Positions 36,026 through 45,333 of a stretch of DNA of 64,000 bases are shown one piece after another. Source of the DNA: an uncultured Bacteroidales bacterium. GTDB lineage: Bacteria; Bacteroidota; Bacteroidia; Bacteroidales; WCHB1-69. The first letter of the stretch is position 1; each line of letters starts with the position of its first letter. The notes beneath the pieces are model-generated. The model had not been told where the DNA came from. It saw only the letters and a program-made list of their open reading frames with translations, and did not search any database. The DNA lies in the NCBI GenBank assembly GCA_937949745.1, contig CALECM010000048.1:14977-78976 (forward strand). The letters run 5' to 3'. The position numbers and the translations under genes are program-made.

Positions 36026-36928
36026 ATGCAAAAAACATTCCCTTTTATAGGCCTTCTGTTTATTATCATTACATTTTTCTCCTGTAATAACGGCAAAGGT
36101 GATGCCGACGCTTACGGTGTTTTCGAAGCTACGGAGATCGTGGTTTCTTCAGAAAATAACGGGAAATTACTCTATTTCAACATCGAAGAGGGCAATATTT
36201 ACCAGAAAGGCGAAGAGGTGGGCTGTATCGACACTTTTCAATTATACCTTCAAATCAGGCAATTGGAATCATCCATCAGAGCTGCGTTGGCACGCCGTCC
36301 CGATATGCCTGCACAGATACAGGCCATGCAAACCAAACTGTCGACATTGGAAAAAGAAAGAACCAGAGTCGCCAATCTCGTCGAGGCGAACGCCGCTTCC
36401 ACCAAACAACTGGATGACGTAAATGCCGAGATTAATATTACGATAAGCCAGATCGAAGCTACCAAATCAAATCTCAGCACCCAATCCCAATCGATATTGG
36501 AAGAAGTGGAAGCCATGCGGTTCCAGAAACTGCAATTGGAAGACGCACTGGCCAAATGTAAAATCAAAGCTCCGATAACCGGTTCGGTACTGAAAAAATA
36601 TATAGAGCCCAATGAACTCGTATTCCAGGGAAAACCTCTTTTCAAGATAGCGGACCTGACCAATATGTTTATTAAAGTATACGTTACGGAAGATATGCTT
36701 TCTTCTTTACGGCTGGGACAGGATGTCGAGATCCGTATGGACGCGCCGGAAGGAACGCAGAAAGTTTTTTCCGGTAATATCTCCTGGATCTCGCCCAAAG
36801 CCGAGTTTACTCCTAAAATGATCCAGACCAAGAAGGAACGGGTCAACCTGGTTTACGCCGTCAGGATTTCTTTTGAAAATGACGGCAGCGCCAAGATAGG
36901 CATGCCTGGGGACGTGACTTTTAAATAG
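36026..36928 (+). CDS. HlyD-family membrane fusion lipoprotein (YbhG-like)
   Basis: This 300-residue periplasmic adaptor has a lipoprotein signal (hydrophobic to about residue 18, TFFSC). A biotinyl-lipoyl half follows (VVSSENNGKLLYFNIEEGNI, about 37-56). A coiled-coil hairpin covers about 70-175 (LSTLEKERTRVANLVEANAA, INITISQIEATKSNL). The second lipoyl half is ALAKCKIKAPITGSVLKKYI (about 180-200), and a beta-barrel domain completes it. It is the first of five genes (MFP, two ATPases, two permeases) in the order of the E. coli ybhGFSR exporter. The next gene starts 6 nt after its stop. It would couple the inner-membrane transporter to an outer-membrane factor. Confidence 0.9.
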   Translation: MQKTFPFIGLLFIIITFFSCNNGKGDADAYGVFEATEIVVSSENNGKLLYFNIEEGNIYQKGEEVGCIDTFQLYLQIRQLESSIRAALARRPDMPAQIQAMQTKLSTLEKERTRVANLVEANAASTKQLDDVNAEINITISQIEATKSNLSTQSQSILEEVEAMRFQKLQLEDALAKCKIKAPITGSVLKKYIEPNELVFQGKPLFKIADLTNMFIKVYVTEDMLSSLRLGQDVEIRMDAPEGTQKVFSGNISWISPKAEFTPKMIQTKKERVNLVYAVRISFENDGSAKIGMPGDVTFK

Positions 36929-36934
36929 TTCAAT

Positions 36935-37861
36935 ATGGAAGCCATCAATATTGAGCACCTCAACAAATGCTATTCGGATAAAGTTGCGGCCCTGAAAGAT
37001 ATTACTTTCAATGTTCGTTGCGGAGAGATATTCGGACTTGTGGGCCCGGACGGCGCGGGAAAAACCACGTTGTTCAATATACTGACGACCCTTCTTTTTT
37101 CCGACTCGGGAAAAATCACTCTCCTGGGATTGGATATTGAAGAAGATTATTTGCAGGTACGTAAGATTATCGGTTACCTTCCCGGTACATTTTCCCTCTA
37201 CCCGGATCTTACCGTAGAAGAGAATCTTACTTTTTTCGCTACCATGTACAAAAGTAAGGTATCCGAAAACATGCCGATGATCAGGCCTATATGGAAACAA
37301 CTGGTCCCTTTTAAAAACCGTCGCGCGGGAAAATTATCGGGCGGAATGAAACAAAAGCTGGCCCTTTGCTGCGCGCTGATCCATAAACCGGAAATCCTTT
37401 TCCTGGACGAGCCTACTACCGGCGTGGACCCGGTATCCAGAAAGGAGTTCTGGGATATTCTGAAAAATATACAGAAACAGGAAATCACGGTAGTCGTATC
37501 CACGCCTTACATGGATGAAGCCACGCGCTGCGACCGCATCGCACTTATTCAGGAAGGAGAGATCATCAAAATAAATTCCCCGGCCCAGATCATCAAGGAT
37601 TTTTCAGGTCACCTGTATACTTTAAAAGCCCCGGCTATTTTCGATTTATTGAAAACGATGGAAAAATGTCCGCTATCCTGCAATTTTTATCCGTACGGAG
37701 AAAATATGCATGTTGTATTCGAAGAAGTAAACGACCATACGATAGAAGATTTTAAACGTTTTCTGGATGAGAACCACCAGCAATACGAAGGCCTCAGGGA
37801 AATTGAACCGTCCATCGAAGACTGTTTTATCGAATTAATGGAAAAAAAAGAAAATGTATAG
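36935..37861 (+). CDS. ABC exporter ATPase, first half-site protein (YbhF N-half-like)
   Basis: This 308-residue ATPase has Walker A GPDGAGKTT (about 37-45), a good signature LSGGMKQKLAL (about 132-142) and Walker B ILFLDEPTTGVDP. Its H-loop reads VSTPYMDEA: Pro replaces the catalytic switch His. The same kind of degeneration is known in the N-terminal half of E. coli YbhF. A C-terminal extension of about 80 residues (FDLLKTMEKCPLSCNFYPYG ...) follows. It overlaps the next ATPase gene by 8 nt. The two proteins together correspond to the single fused YbhF, probably forming an asymmetric heterodimer with one good ATP site. Confidence 0.9.
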   Translation: MEAINIEHLNKCYSDKVAALKDITFNVRCGEIFGLVGPDGAGKTTLFNILTTLLFSDSGKITLLGLDIEEDYLQVRKIIGYLPGTFSLYPDLTVEENLTFFATMYKSKVSENMPMIRPIWKQLVPFKNRRAGKLSGGMKQKLALCCALIHKPEILFLDEPTTGVDPVSRKEFWDILKNIQKQEITVVVSTPYMDEATRCDRIALIQEGEIIKINSPAQIIKDFSGHLYTLKAPAIFDLLKTMEKCPLSCNFYPYGENMHVVFEEVNDHTIEDFKRFLDENHQQYEGLREIEPSIEDCFIELMEKKENV

Positions 37862-38573
37862 CATAGAAGTCGACCATCTCACTAAAATATTCGGTCAGTT
37901 TACCGCAGTTGACCAGATATCCTTCCAGGTTAAGAAAGGAGAGATTTTCGGTTTCCTTGGTGCGAACGGCGCGGGAAAGACCACGGCGATCAAAATGTTA
38001 TGCGGACTACTGTTGCCCACGTCAGGAAAGGCTACCGTAGCCGGCTATGACGTGAAGACCCAATCCAAATATATTAAGAGGAATATCGGATACATGAGCC
38101 AGCGATTTTCGTTGTATAACGACCTGACTCTTTTCGAGAATATGCAGCTATACGGTACGATATACAAGATTCCCAAGGAGGAGTTAAAAGGAAGGATTTA
38201 TGCCAGCCTTGAAGAACTTGATATGGCCGACCGTGCCAACAAACTAGTACAATCCATTCCATTGGGCTGGAAACAGAAACTTGCATTTGCCACCGCCTTG
38301 CTTCACCATCCCAAGATCGTGTTTCTGGACGAGCCCACCAGCGGGGTCGATCCTATTGTAAGGCGCGAATTCTGGAACCTGATCTACAACGCCGCTTCCA
38401 AAGGCGTAACCATATTCGTAACCACTCATTATATGGACGAAGCCGAGTATTGCGAACGGATTTCCATTATGTCGCACGGACAATTAAAAATTATCGGAAC
38501 ACCCGACGACATCAAAGCCGAAATGGGTGTCTCGTCTATTGAAGAAGTATTCGGCAAATTCGTAACCCGGTAA
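37854..38573 (+). CDS. ABC exporter ATPase, second half-site protein (YbhF C-half-like)
   Basis: This 239-residue ATPase has Walker A GANGAGKTT (about 37-45), Walker B IVFLDEPTSGVDP (about 153-165) and an intact H-loop TTHYMDEAEYC. The signature motif is degenerate: SIPLGWKQKLAFA takes the place of LSGGQ, as in the C-terminal half of YbhF (LPLG-type). This complements the first ATPase, whose signature is good but whose H-loop is lost. The start overlaps the upstream gene by 8 nt, implying coupled translation. The permease gene begins 10 nt after the stop. Confidence 0.92.
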   Translation: MYSIEVDHLTKIFGQFTAVDQISFQVKKGEIFGFLGANGAGKTTAIKMLCGLLLPTSGKATVAGYDVKTQSKYIKRNIGYMSQRFSLYNDLTLFENMQLYGTIYKIPKEELKGRIYASLEELDMADRANKLVQSIPLGWKQKLAFATALLHHPKIVFLDEPTSGVDPIVRREFWNLIYNAASKGVTIFVTTHYMDEAEYCERISIMSHGQLKIIGTPDDIKAEMGVSSIEEVFGKFVTR

Positions 38574-38583
38574 AGATCCGCTT

Positions 38584-39687
38584 ATGAAAGAATTGATGGT
38601 CATATTGAGAAAAGAGTTTATCCACATATTGCGGGATCGGGTGACGCTTTTCCTGGTGCTTTCCATGCCCATCGTGCTGGTATTGTTGTTCGGGTTTACG
38701 ATCAGTACGGAAATAAGAAATGCCAAGATCTCAGTTCTGGACCAGGCCAAAGACCGTGAATCCCAGGCTTTAATAGAAAAGATCGGGGCGTCGGGCTATT
38801 TCCAGCTGGTCTCTTTTCCTGACAATGAAGCCGAGATCGACCATGATTTTAAAAATAAGAATGTAAAGCTTGCCCTGATCATCCCGGGCAACTTTGAGGA
38901 ATTATTAGCTAAAGAACAGGCGGTAACCCTGCAGGTTATCAGCGACGTATCGGACCTTAACGTAGCTTCCATACTCAATAATTATATCCGGGCTGTTTTG
39001 CAGGATTATATCATGGAATATAACGAGACCACTTCCCTTCCTTTTGATATTTCCATCAAGATGTTGTATAATCCCGAATCCAACAGCGTCTATATGTTCG
39101 TACCGGGTATTATCACACTGATCATGATCATTGTTACCGCCCTGATGTCATCTATAACCCTTTCCCGGGAAATGGAAACGGGCACCATGAATATGCTGCT
39201 TATCACCCCGGTAAAAAAAATCTATGTGGTTATCGGAAAGATCATCCCTTATATGATCCTTTCCCTGCTATGTACGATCATCATTTTGATACTCAGCGTA
39301 CTGGTTTTTAAAATGCCGATCGAGGGAAATCTCTTCCTGTTGCTGTTCCTGTGTGTGGTCTTTATGTTGACTTCTGCGGCTTTCGGACTGATGATCTCCG
39401 CGTTGGTAAAGACCCAGCTCGACGCGATGATGGTTACGATGATGGGACTATTTTTACCCACCGTACTTTTATCGGGTTTCCTTTTCCCGCTGGATAACAT
39501 GCCCATGATCTTCCAGATCATCGCCGATATCTTCCCTGCCAAATGGTTCATTATCGCTTTGAAAGACGTTATGATCAAAGGATCGGGCTTAAGGGAAATC
39601 TGGCTTTATATGGTGATCCTTCTGGTTATGGCGATCGTTCTTATCTGGATCAGTTTATCACGAATAGACAAAAGGAGGAAAAAATGA
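38584..39687 (+). CDS. ABC-2 type permease (YbhS/YbhR-like), first
   Basis: This 367-residue permease has an N-terminal elbow (VILRKEFIHILRDRVTLFLVLSMP) and first membrane span. A large periplasmic domain follows (about 45-170, ALIEKIGASGYFQLVSFPDN). Five further spans lie in about 175-360, with the coupling-helix-like REMETGTMNMLLITPVKK sequence between the second and third. It belongs to the ABC-2/DrrB-like family. The last codons overlap the next permease by the ATGA arrangement. With the MFP and two ATPases it makes a tripartite exporter of unknown substrate (bile-acid, cholate or drug-like substrates are reported for some homologues). Confidence 0.92.
   Translation: MKELMVILRKEFIHILRDRVTLFLVLSMPIVLVLLFGFTISTEIRNAKISVLDQAKDRESQALIEKIGASGYFQLVSFPDNEAEIDHDFKNKNVKLALIIPGNFEELLAKEQAVTLQVISDVSDLNVASILNNYIRAVLQDYIMEYNETTSLPFDISIKMLYNPESNSVYMFVPGIITLIMIIVTALMSSITLSREMETGTMNMLLITPVKKIYVVIGKIIPYMILSLLCTIIILILSVLVFKMPIEGNLFLLLFLCVVFMLTSAAFGLMISALVKTQLDAMMVTMMGLFLPTVLLSGFLFPLDNMPMIFQIIADIFPAKWFIIALKDVMIKGSGLREIWLYMVILLVMAIVLIWISLSRIDKRRKK
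39673..39678 (+). promoter_or_regulatory. Strong Shine-Dalgarno sequence
   Basis: AGGAGG sits 5 nt before the ATG at 39684, inside the end of the upstream permease gene. Clear SD sites are uncommon in this window. It supports the start at 39684 rather than the longer frame from 39543. Confidence 0.7.
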
Positions 39688-40799
39688 GAACGATACTGAT
39701 GTTGATCAAAAAAGAGTTCCTGCAGGTTTTCCGGAACCCGTTGTTAAGGAGTATTCTCGTCGTAGCTCCCCTTGTACAGTTCGTTCTGTTTCCCTTTACA
39801 GCCGATTATGAAATAAAAATACTCAATATCGCTTTTATAGACCACGACCGTTCTTCCGTTACACAGGATATCATCACCGGTTTCAACGCATCCCCTTATT
39901 TTATTAACCACGGCATCGTTCCCTCTAAAAAAATAGCCGACGAGATGATGTTGAGGGATGAAATCGATTTTCTGATTGAATTTCCTCTGCACTTCGAGAA
40001 AGATATACTTAACAGCGAACATACCGGTATCGCGATTACCGCCAATGCCATCAACAGCGTGAAAGCCGGCATCGGCACCGGTTATGTTCAAACGATTTTA
40101 ACCGATTATATGGAGGATATAAGCCTCAACAGCGGTTATGATTTTAATAACGACGCGAAACTGTTCGTCACCAACATATACTGGTACAACGAACAGATGA
40201 ATTATAAGAACCTCATTGTTCCGGGAATTCTCGTAATCCTCGTCACCCTGATCGGCGCTTATGTCACCGCCTTGAATATCGTTAGGGAAAAAGAGCTGGG
40301 TACCATCGAACAGATCAACGTAACACCGATTAAAAAATGGCAGTTTATCATCGGGAAAATGATTCCGTTCTGGGTATTGGGAATGGCTGAATTCATCATC
40401 GGTATCATTCTGATGAAACTTATTTTCGGAATCAGCGTGCAGGGTAGTATTCCTTTATTACTGGGCATTACTTCCATCTATCTTCTGGTAATGCTTGGAC
40501 TGGGGTTTTTTATCTCAAGTATGGCGGAAAACCAGCTTCAGGCCATGTTTATCGTCTTTTTCCTGTTTATTGTTTTCGTATTGTTAAGCGGACTTTTCAC
40601 GCCGACGGAAGGGATGCCGGAATGGGCCATCAAACTGAATTATTTCAATCCGTTATCATTCTTTATGGATATCATCAAAAGTATCGTATTGAAAGGAGGC
40701 GGAATATCGGATGTGAAATACCAGGTCATCGCTTTATCGGTGATGGCTGTCGTAATTGATACCGCGGCGATACTTTCTTACCGGGAAAGAAGCAAATGA
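39684..40799 (+). CDS. ABC-2 type permease (YbhS/YbhR-like), second
   Basis: This 371-residue permease is paralogous to the preceding one: LMLIKKEFLQVFRNPLLRSI elbow, a periplasmic domain (about 45-175), then spans around REKELGTIEQINVTPIKKWQ (the coupling segment). It ends in the FFMDIIKSIVLKGGGISDV region and a basic tail. The start is fixed by an AGGAGG sequence and by overlap with the preceding stop (ATGA at 39684-39687). It completes the five-gene exporter operon. Confidence 0.92.
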   Translation: MRTILMLIKKEFLQVFRNPLLRSILVVAPLVQFVLFPFTADYEIKILNIAFIDHDRSSVTQDIITGFNASPYFINHGIVPSKKIADEMMLRDEIDFLIEFPLHFEKDILNSEHTGIAITANAINSVKAGIGTGYVQTILTDYMEDISLNSGYDFNNDAKLFVTNIYWYNEQMNYKNLIVPGILVILVTLIGAYVTALNIVREKELGTIEQINVTPIKKWQFIIGKMIPFWVLGMAEFIIGIILMKLIFGISVQGSIPLLLGITSIYLLVMLGLGFFISSMAENQLQAMFIVFFLFIVFVLLSGLFTPTEGMPEWAIKLNYFNPLSFFMDIIKSIVLKGGGISDVKYQVIALSVMAVVIDTAAILSYRERSK

Positions 40800-40880
40800 T
40801 ATATATCTCATCACTATAAAATTACTTCCTGGGTAATAAATCAAATGTTTCGGGAAGTACATTTATAGATAATTTTTAGC

Positions 40881-40888
40881 TATTTTTG
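40881..40888 (+). promoter_or_regulatory. -7 promoter box of activase gene
   Basis: TATTTTTG matches TAnnTTTG, about 30 nt before the TTG start at 40918. Confidence 0.55.
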
Positions 40889-40917
40889 CATGCCAAAAAT
40901 GAAAAGGGGATATTATT

Positions 40918-43900
40918 TTGACACAGGAAAACAAGACTTCAACAAGCTATAATCCGGATCTTCTCCGATGCGGAATTGATATCGGCTCTACCAGTATCAA
41001 ATGCGTATTGATAGATTCCGGTGGTAATGTATTATACCATAAATACACACGGCACCATGCCTCGATTCTTCCGGTATTGATGGAAATGTTGCTGGAAGCG
41101 TCTGCGGTTTGTAATGAACGTCCCGTGGAATTCATGTTCACGGGCTCTATCGGTATGGGCATCGCGGAGAGATTGGAATTACCTTTTAACCAGGAAGTCA
41201 TATCTTCCATTAAATTCGTACAGGAAAAACATCCCGATATTAAAACTTTTATCGACATCGGCGGCGAAGACGCCAAGATGATTTTCTTTACGGCCGGACA
41301 GCAGCCCGATATCAGGATGAACGGCAGTTGTGCCGGTGGAACAGGCGCTTTCCTGGACCAGATGGCTTCCCTTTTAGCCATCCCCATGGAAGAACTGGAC
41401 CAATACGCGGCCAAAGCCGAGACCATTTATCCTATCGCTTCCCGTTGCGGCGTATTTTCCAAAACGGATATCCAGAACCTGGTAGCCCGCAACGTAAACA
41501 AAAACGATATTGTCGGTTCCATTTTTCACGCAGTCGCCTTACAGGTTATCACTTCCCTATCAAGAGGATATGAGGTGAGACCGAAATTATTTTTCTGTGG
41601 CGCTCCTTTCGCTTTCCTGACTTATCTTAAAAAAGCATTCCTGCAATTATTACAGATAGGAGAAAGTGATATCGTTACCACCGAATATCCGGAACTGGTA
41701 CCCGCATACGGAACCGCATTATCTGTTTCTCCGGCATCCACAGGAGGGCCGGTTAACAAGGTTATCGAAAAAGTAAAGAAACTACTGGAACATCCCGTAG
41801 TTTTCCAGGAAAACCAGCTTCTCCCCAGACTTTTCGAATCACAGGAGGAAAAAGATAGCTGGTTCTCACAAAATGTATCGGTTGAATTACCGGAAGTACC
41901 GATCGGCCAAAGCAAGAGTGAAGAATTTTATATCGGAATAGATTCCGGTTCTACCACTACCAAGATCGTGATCATTAATGCGGAAAAGGAAATCGTTTTC
42001 CGTTATTACACAAAAAATGGCGGAGATGCCCTGGGATCTTTCAAAAAAGGAATACTGGAATTTAAGAATCTGGTCGAACAATCAGGGAAAAAAGCCGTTT
42101 TCGTCGGCTCAGCCGTAACAGGTTACGGTGAGAATTTATTGAAAATCGCCTATAACCTTCACTACGGTATAGTGGAAACCATGGCCCATTATATCGCCGC
42201 CCGGTCCATCGATCCAGAAGTGAGTTTTATACTCGATATCGGAGGACAGGATATGAAAGCGATCTTTGTGGAACATGGCGCCATCCAGCGAATCGAAATC
42301 AACGAGGCATGTTCTTCCGGATGCGGTTCTTTTATCGAAGGATTCGCGGATATGCTCAATATGGCAGTAAGTGATTTCGCACTGATGGCGTGTCAGGCGC
42401 AAACACCCACAGACCTGGGAACCCGTTGCACGGTTTTCATGAATTCCAAAGTAAAACAGAGTTTACGGGAAGGTACGGACATTGAAGATATTGCGGCAGG
42501 GCTTTCCTATGCCGTGATCAAAAACTGCCTGTTCAAGGTGTTGAAACTAAAAAGCACCCACGAACTGGGTGACCATATTGTAGTGCAGGGCGGGACTTTT
42601 AAGAATCCCTCCATTATCCGTTGCCTCGAAATACTGACGGAAAAAGAAGTAAGGGTTTCCAATATCCCGGAATTGATGGGAGCATACGGAGCTGCTCTAT
42701 ATGCCCTTGAACAATCCGGATTAAATACCACCAAAAACTATACGCTGACCATTGACGAAGTATTGGATGTCAATACTTTCAAAACCGGCAATTTACAATG
42801 CAAAGGTTGTGAAAACCGGTGTAATATCAGGAAATTTACGTTCTCTAACCAGCGCACCTATTATTCAGGTAATAAATGCGAACGGATTTTTTCCAACATG
42901 GAAGAAAAAGAAGAAAAAGGCGTTAATTTCCATGAAATTAAATATGAACGGCTATTCAACAGAAACCTTACTCTGGAAAATCCGCGTATGATTATAGGAA
43001 TCCCCAGGGGATTGGTCATGTATGAAGATTATCCTTTCTGGCATACCTTACTGACGGAATGCAACATACAGCCGCTTCTATCGGGGGTCACAACCGTAGC
43101 GCAATATGAGAAAGGCGTAAAAACGATCATGGCCGATAATATCTGTTTCCCGGCTAAACTGATGCACGGACATATCATGTATCTGATTAAAAAGAACGTG
43201 GATCGTATTCTTTATCCTTATAATATTTATGAAAGAAAAGAGGACCAGAAAGCGGTAAACAGTTATAATTGCCCTATTGTTACAGCCTATTCAGATGTAA
43301 TAAACAGCGCTATTGAGACGGAAGAGCAGTATGGGATACCATTGGATTCACCGGTATTAAACTTCAATGATAAAGTATTGTTGAAGAAATCGCTGACCGA
43401 ATATTTATCCCGGTTCGGAATCGAGAATTCAGTGATCAGGCAGGCCATCGGCAAGGCTATGGAAGTACAGTCGGAATTCGAACAATCCTTGTTTAAAACC
43501 AGCATGGAGTTATATGAAAAGGCTATGGAAAAAGGAGAAACCGTAATTGTACTGGCGGGCCGGCCTTACCATATTGACCCTCTGATCCAACATAAGATTT
43601 CGGAAGCTATCGCCGATTTCGGCGTAACCGTGATCAATGAAGATATGGTCCGCTTTATTGAGAACTCCGTTTTCGATCAAACCGATTCCGTGACCCAATG
43701 GGCGTTCCCTAACCGTATCATGAACGCGGCCAAATGGACAGCCGACCAGGGACCAAACGTTCATTTTGTCCAGCTTACCTCTTTCGGATGCGGTCCCGAT
43801 GCCTTTATCAATGAAGAGATTAAACAGATCTTACTGGCAAAGGGAAAAAACCTCACTTTACTGAAAGTGGATGATGTGAATAATATAGGATCTTTAAAAC

Positions 43901-45201
43901 TCAGGATCCGTTCATTATTGGAAAGCAGTAAAAAAACTACGGAAGCCGTACCTAAACCTGCCATCCATACTCCCGTGTTTACCAATAAAGACCAGCACAG
44001 GAAGATTATAGCGCCTTATTTCGCCGAAGGATATTCGGAGCTTCTCCCGGCCCTGTTCAGGATCATGGGCATTGAACTCGTCAATCTGCCGCCCAGTAAC
44101 GCTTCTTCCAATGAACTGGGACTTCAGTTTGCCAACAACGAAATCTGTTATCCGGCCACACTCGTGGTAGGTGACATTATGAAAGCCCTGCAATCGGGCA
44201 ATTATAAATCGGATGAGATCGCCGTAGCCATTACCCAGACTGGCGGGCAATGCCGGGCCACTAATTATATTTCCATTATCAAAAAAGCCATGATCGCGGG
44301 CGGATACCATGACATTCCCGTAGTATCGGTTTCTTTCGGCAGCGGGATTATCAACGAACAACCCGGTTTTAACCTCAAATGGTCGAAATGCATCCTGATC
44401 GCATACAATGCCATGCTATTTGTGGATGCCCTATCCAAACTCTATTATCCGGCGGCGGTACGTGAAAAAGAAAAGGGAAGCGCCAGAAGATTAAGGGACA
44501 AATACCTGGAACTGGCACAGCCTTTTATCGAAAAACGTGACCGTAAAGGCCTCCTGAAACTTCTTGACCGAGCCATCGACGAATTTATTTCTATCTTAGA
44601 TCCGAAAATTGACGCACCTGTAATCGGAGTGGTGGGCGAGATCTATGTCAAATATAATTCTTTCAGCCACAAAAACGTAGTGGACTGGCTGATCGACCAG
44701 GGTATCGAAGTGGTCGCCCCGTCCATGTATAACTTTATGATGGCTGAATTTGTCAATAACCAGATCAAAAAGCAGAAGAACATGACCCGGCTGGGAATGC
44801 CGCTGTTCGTATCGGATATGATCTTCTCCTTATCCAAACGGTTCTCACAGAAATATGACGAAACATGCGCACGCTATCCTTTTTACCGACCGTTTTCCGA
44901 TCTGGAAAAAGATGCCGCGAACGCCTCCAAGATCATAAACCTCGCGGCCCAATTCGGCGAAGGGTGGCTGATCCCCGCCGAGATCGCCGGTTTTGCCGAG
45001 CAGGGTATCAATAACGCCATCAGTCTCCAGCCTTTCGGATGTATAGCCAATCATGTTATCTCCAAAGGTATCGAAAAGAAGATTAAAAAAAGTTATCCTA
45101 AAATGAACCTGCTTTTCTTAGATTTCGACGGAGGTACCAGTGAAGCCAATGTATTGAACCGGTTGCATTTTATGATTGACGGCTGCCGGAAAAAAGTCTG
45201 A
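40918..45201 (+). CDS. Giant acyl-CoA dehydratase activase (2-hydroxyacyl-CoA dehydratase activator-related)
   Basis: This 1427-residue protein has two ASKHA ATPase (BcrAD/BadFG) domains in tandem. The first starts at GIDIGSTSIK (about 19-28) with the Fe-S ligand loop GSCAGGTGAF (about 137). The second starts at GIDSGSTTTK (about 338) with EACSSGCGSF (about 464). A Cys cluster KGCENRCN...KCER follows at about 628-660. A DUF2229 domain comes next (MIIGIPRGLVMYEDYPFW, about 690), then dehydratase-like regions with FGCGPDAF (about 956) and TGGQCRATNY (about 1110). The family uses ATP hydrolysis to drive one-electron transfer into acyl-CoA dehydratases or benzoyl-CoA-type reductases. No dehydratase partner subunit lies in the window. 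The start appears to be TTG with AGGGGA 7 nt upstream; nearby ATGs are out of frame. Confidence 0.88.
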   Translation: MTQENKTSTSYNPDLLRCGIDIGSTSIKCVLIDSGGNVLYHKYTRHHASILPVLMEMLLEASAVCNERPVEFMFTGSIGMGIAERLELPFNQEVISSIKFVQEKHPDIKTFIDIGGEDAKMIFFTAGQQPDIRMNGSCAGGTGAFLDQMASLLAIPMEELDQYAAKAETIYPIASRCGVFSKTDIQNLVARNVNKNDIVGSIFHAVALQVITSLSRGYEVRPKLFFCGAPFAFLTYLKKAFLQLLQIGESDIVTTEYPELVPAYGTALSVSPASTGGPVNKVIEKVKKLLEHPVVFQENQLLPRLFESQEEKDSWFSQNVSVELPEVPIGQSKSEEFYIGIDSGSTTTKIVIINAEKEIVFRYYTKNGGDALGSFKKGILEFKNLVEQSGKKAVFVGSAVTGYGENLLKIAYNLHYGIVETMAHYIAARSIDPEVSFILDIGGQDMKAIFVEHGAIQRIEINEACSSGCGSFIEGFADMLNMAVSDFALMACQAQTPTDLGTRCTVFMNSKVKQSLREGTDIEDIAAGLSYAVIKNCLFKVLKLKSTHELGDHIVVQGGTFKNPSIIRCLEILTEKEVRVSNIPELMGAYGAALYALEQSGLNTTKNYTLTIDEVLDVNTFKTGNLQCKGCENRCNIRKFTFSNQRTYYSGNKCERIFSNMEEKEEKGVNFHEIKYERLFNRNLTLENPRMIIGIPRGLVMYEDYPFWHTLLTECNIQPLLSGVTTVAQYEKGVKTIMADNICFPAKLMHGHIMYLIKKNVDRILYPYNIYERKEDQKAVNSYNCPIVTAYSDVINSAIETEEQYGIPLDSPVLNFNDKVLLKKSLTEYLSRFGIENSVIRQAIGKAMEVQSEFEQSLFKTSMELYEKAMEKGETVIVLAGRPYHIDPLIQHKISEAIADFGVTVINEDMVRFIENSVFDQTDSVTQWAFPNRIMNAAKWTADQGPNVHFVQLTSFGCGPDAFINEEIKQILLAKGKNLTLLKVDDVNNIGSLKLRIRSLLESSKKTTEAVPKPAIHTPVFTNKDQHRKIIAPYFAEGYSELLPALFRIMGIELVNLPPSNASSNELGLQFANNEICYPATLVVGDIMKALQSGNYKSDEIAVAITQTGGQCRATNYISIIKKAMIAGGYHDIPVVSVSFGSGIINEQPGFNLKWSKCILIAYNAMLFVDALSKLYYPAAVREKEKGSARRLRDKYLELAQPFIEKRDRKGLLKLLDRAIDEFISILDPKIDAPVIGVVGEIYVKYNSFSHKNVVDWLIDQGIEVVAPSMYNFMMAEFVNNQIKKQKNMTRLGMPLFVSDMIFSLSKRFSQKYDETCARYPFYRPFSDLEKDAANASKIINLAAQFGEGWLIPAEIAGFAEQGINNAISLQPFGCIANHVISKGIEKKIKKSYPKMNLLFLDFDGGTSEANVLNRLHFMIDGCRKKV

Positions 45202-45294
45202 TTTTTTAACATATTCATCTATTATAGTTAATTAATTATAAATAAATTACCGGTTCCCGCTCTCCTTTATGGATGGCGATTAGCAAATTTTCTT

Positions 45295-45302
45295 TATCTT
45301 TG
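45295..45302 (+). promoter_or_regulatory. -7 promoter box of dksA-lspA
   Basis: TATCTTTG matches TAnnTTTG, 10-31 nt before the two candidate starts of the DksA-like gene (45313 or 45334). Confidence 0.5.
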
Positions 45303-45333
45303 CACCCAGATTATGCAACAAAATATTATAGTT

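Noticed and set aside
35815..36087. 90-codon frame overlapping the start of the HlyD-type gene.
   Set aside because: It is out of frame with the conserved adaptor, spans a promoter box, and has Phe/Tyr/Asn-rich composition typical of AT-rich noncoding DNA.
36250..37300. Two antisense frames of about 197 codons across the HlyD-type and ATPase genes.
   Set aside because: They mirror conserved coding sequence on the plus strand and show no motif of their own.
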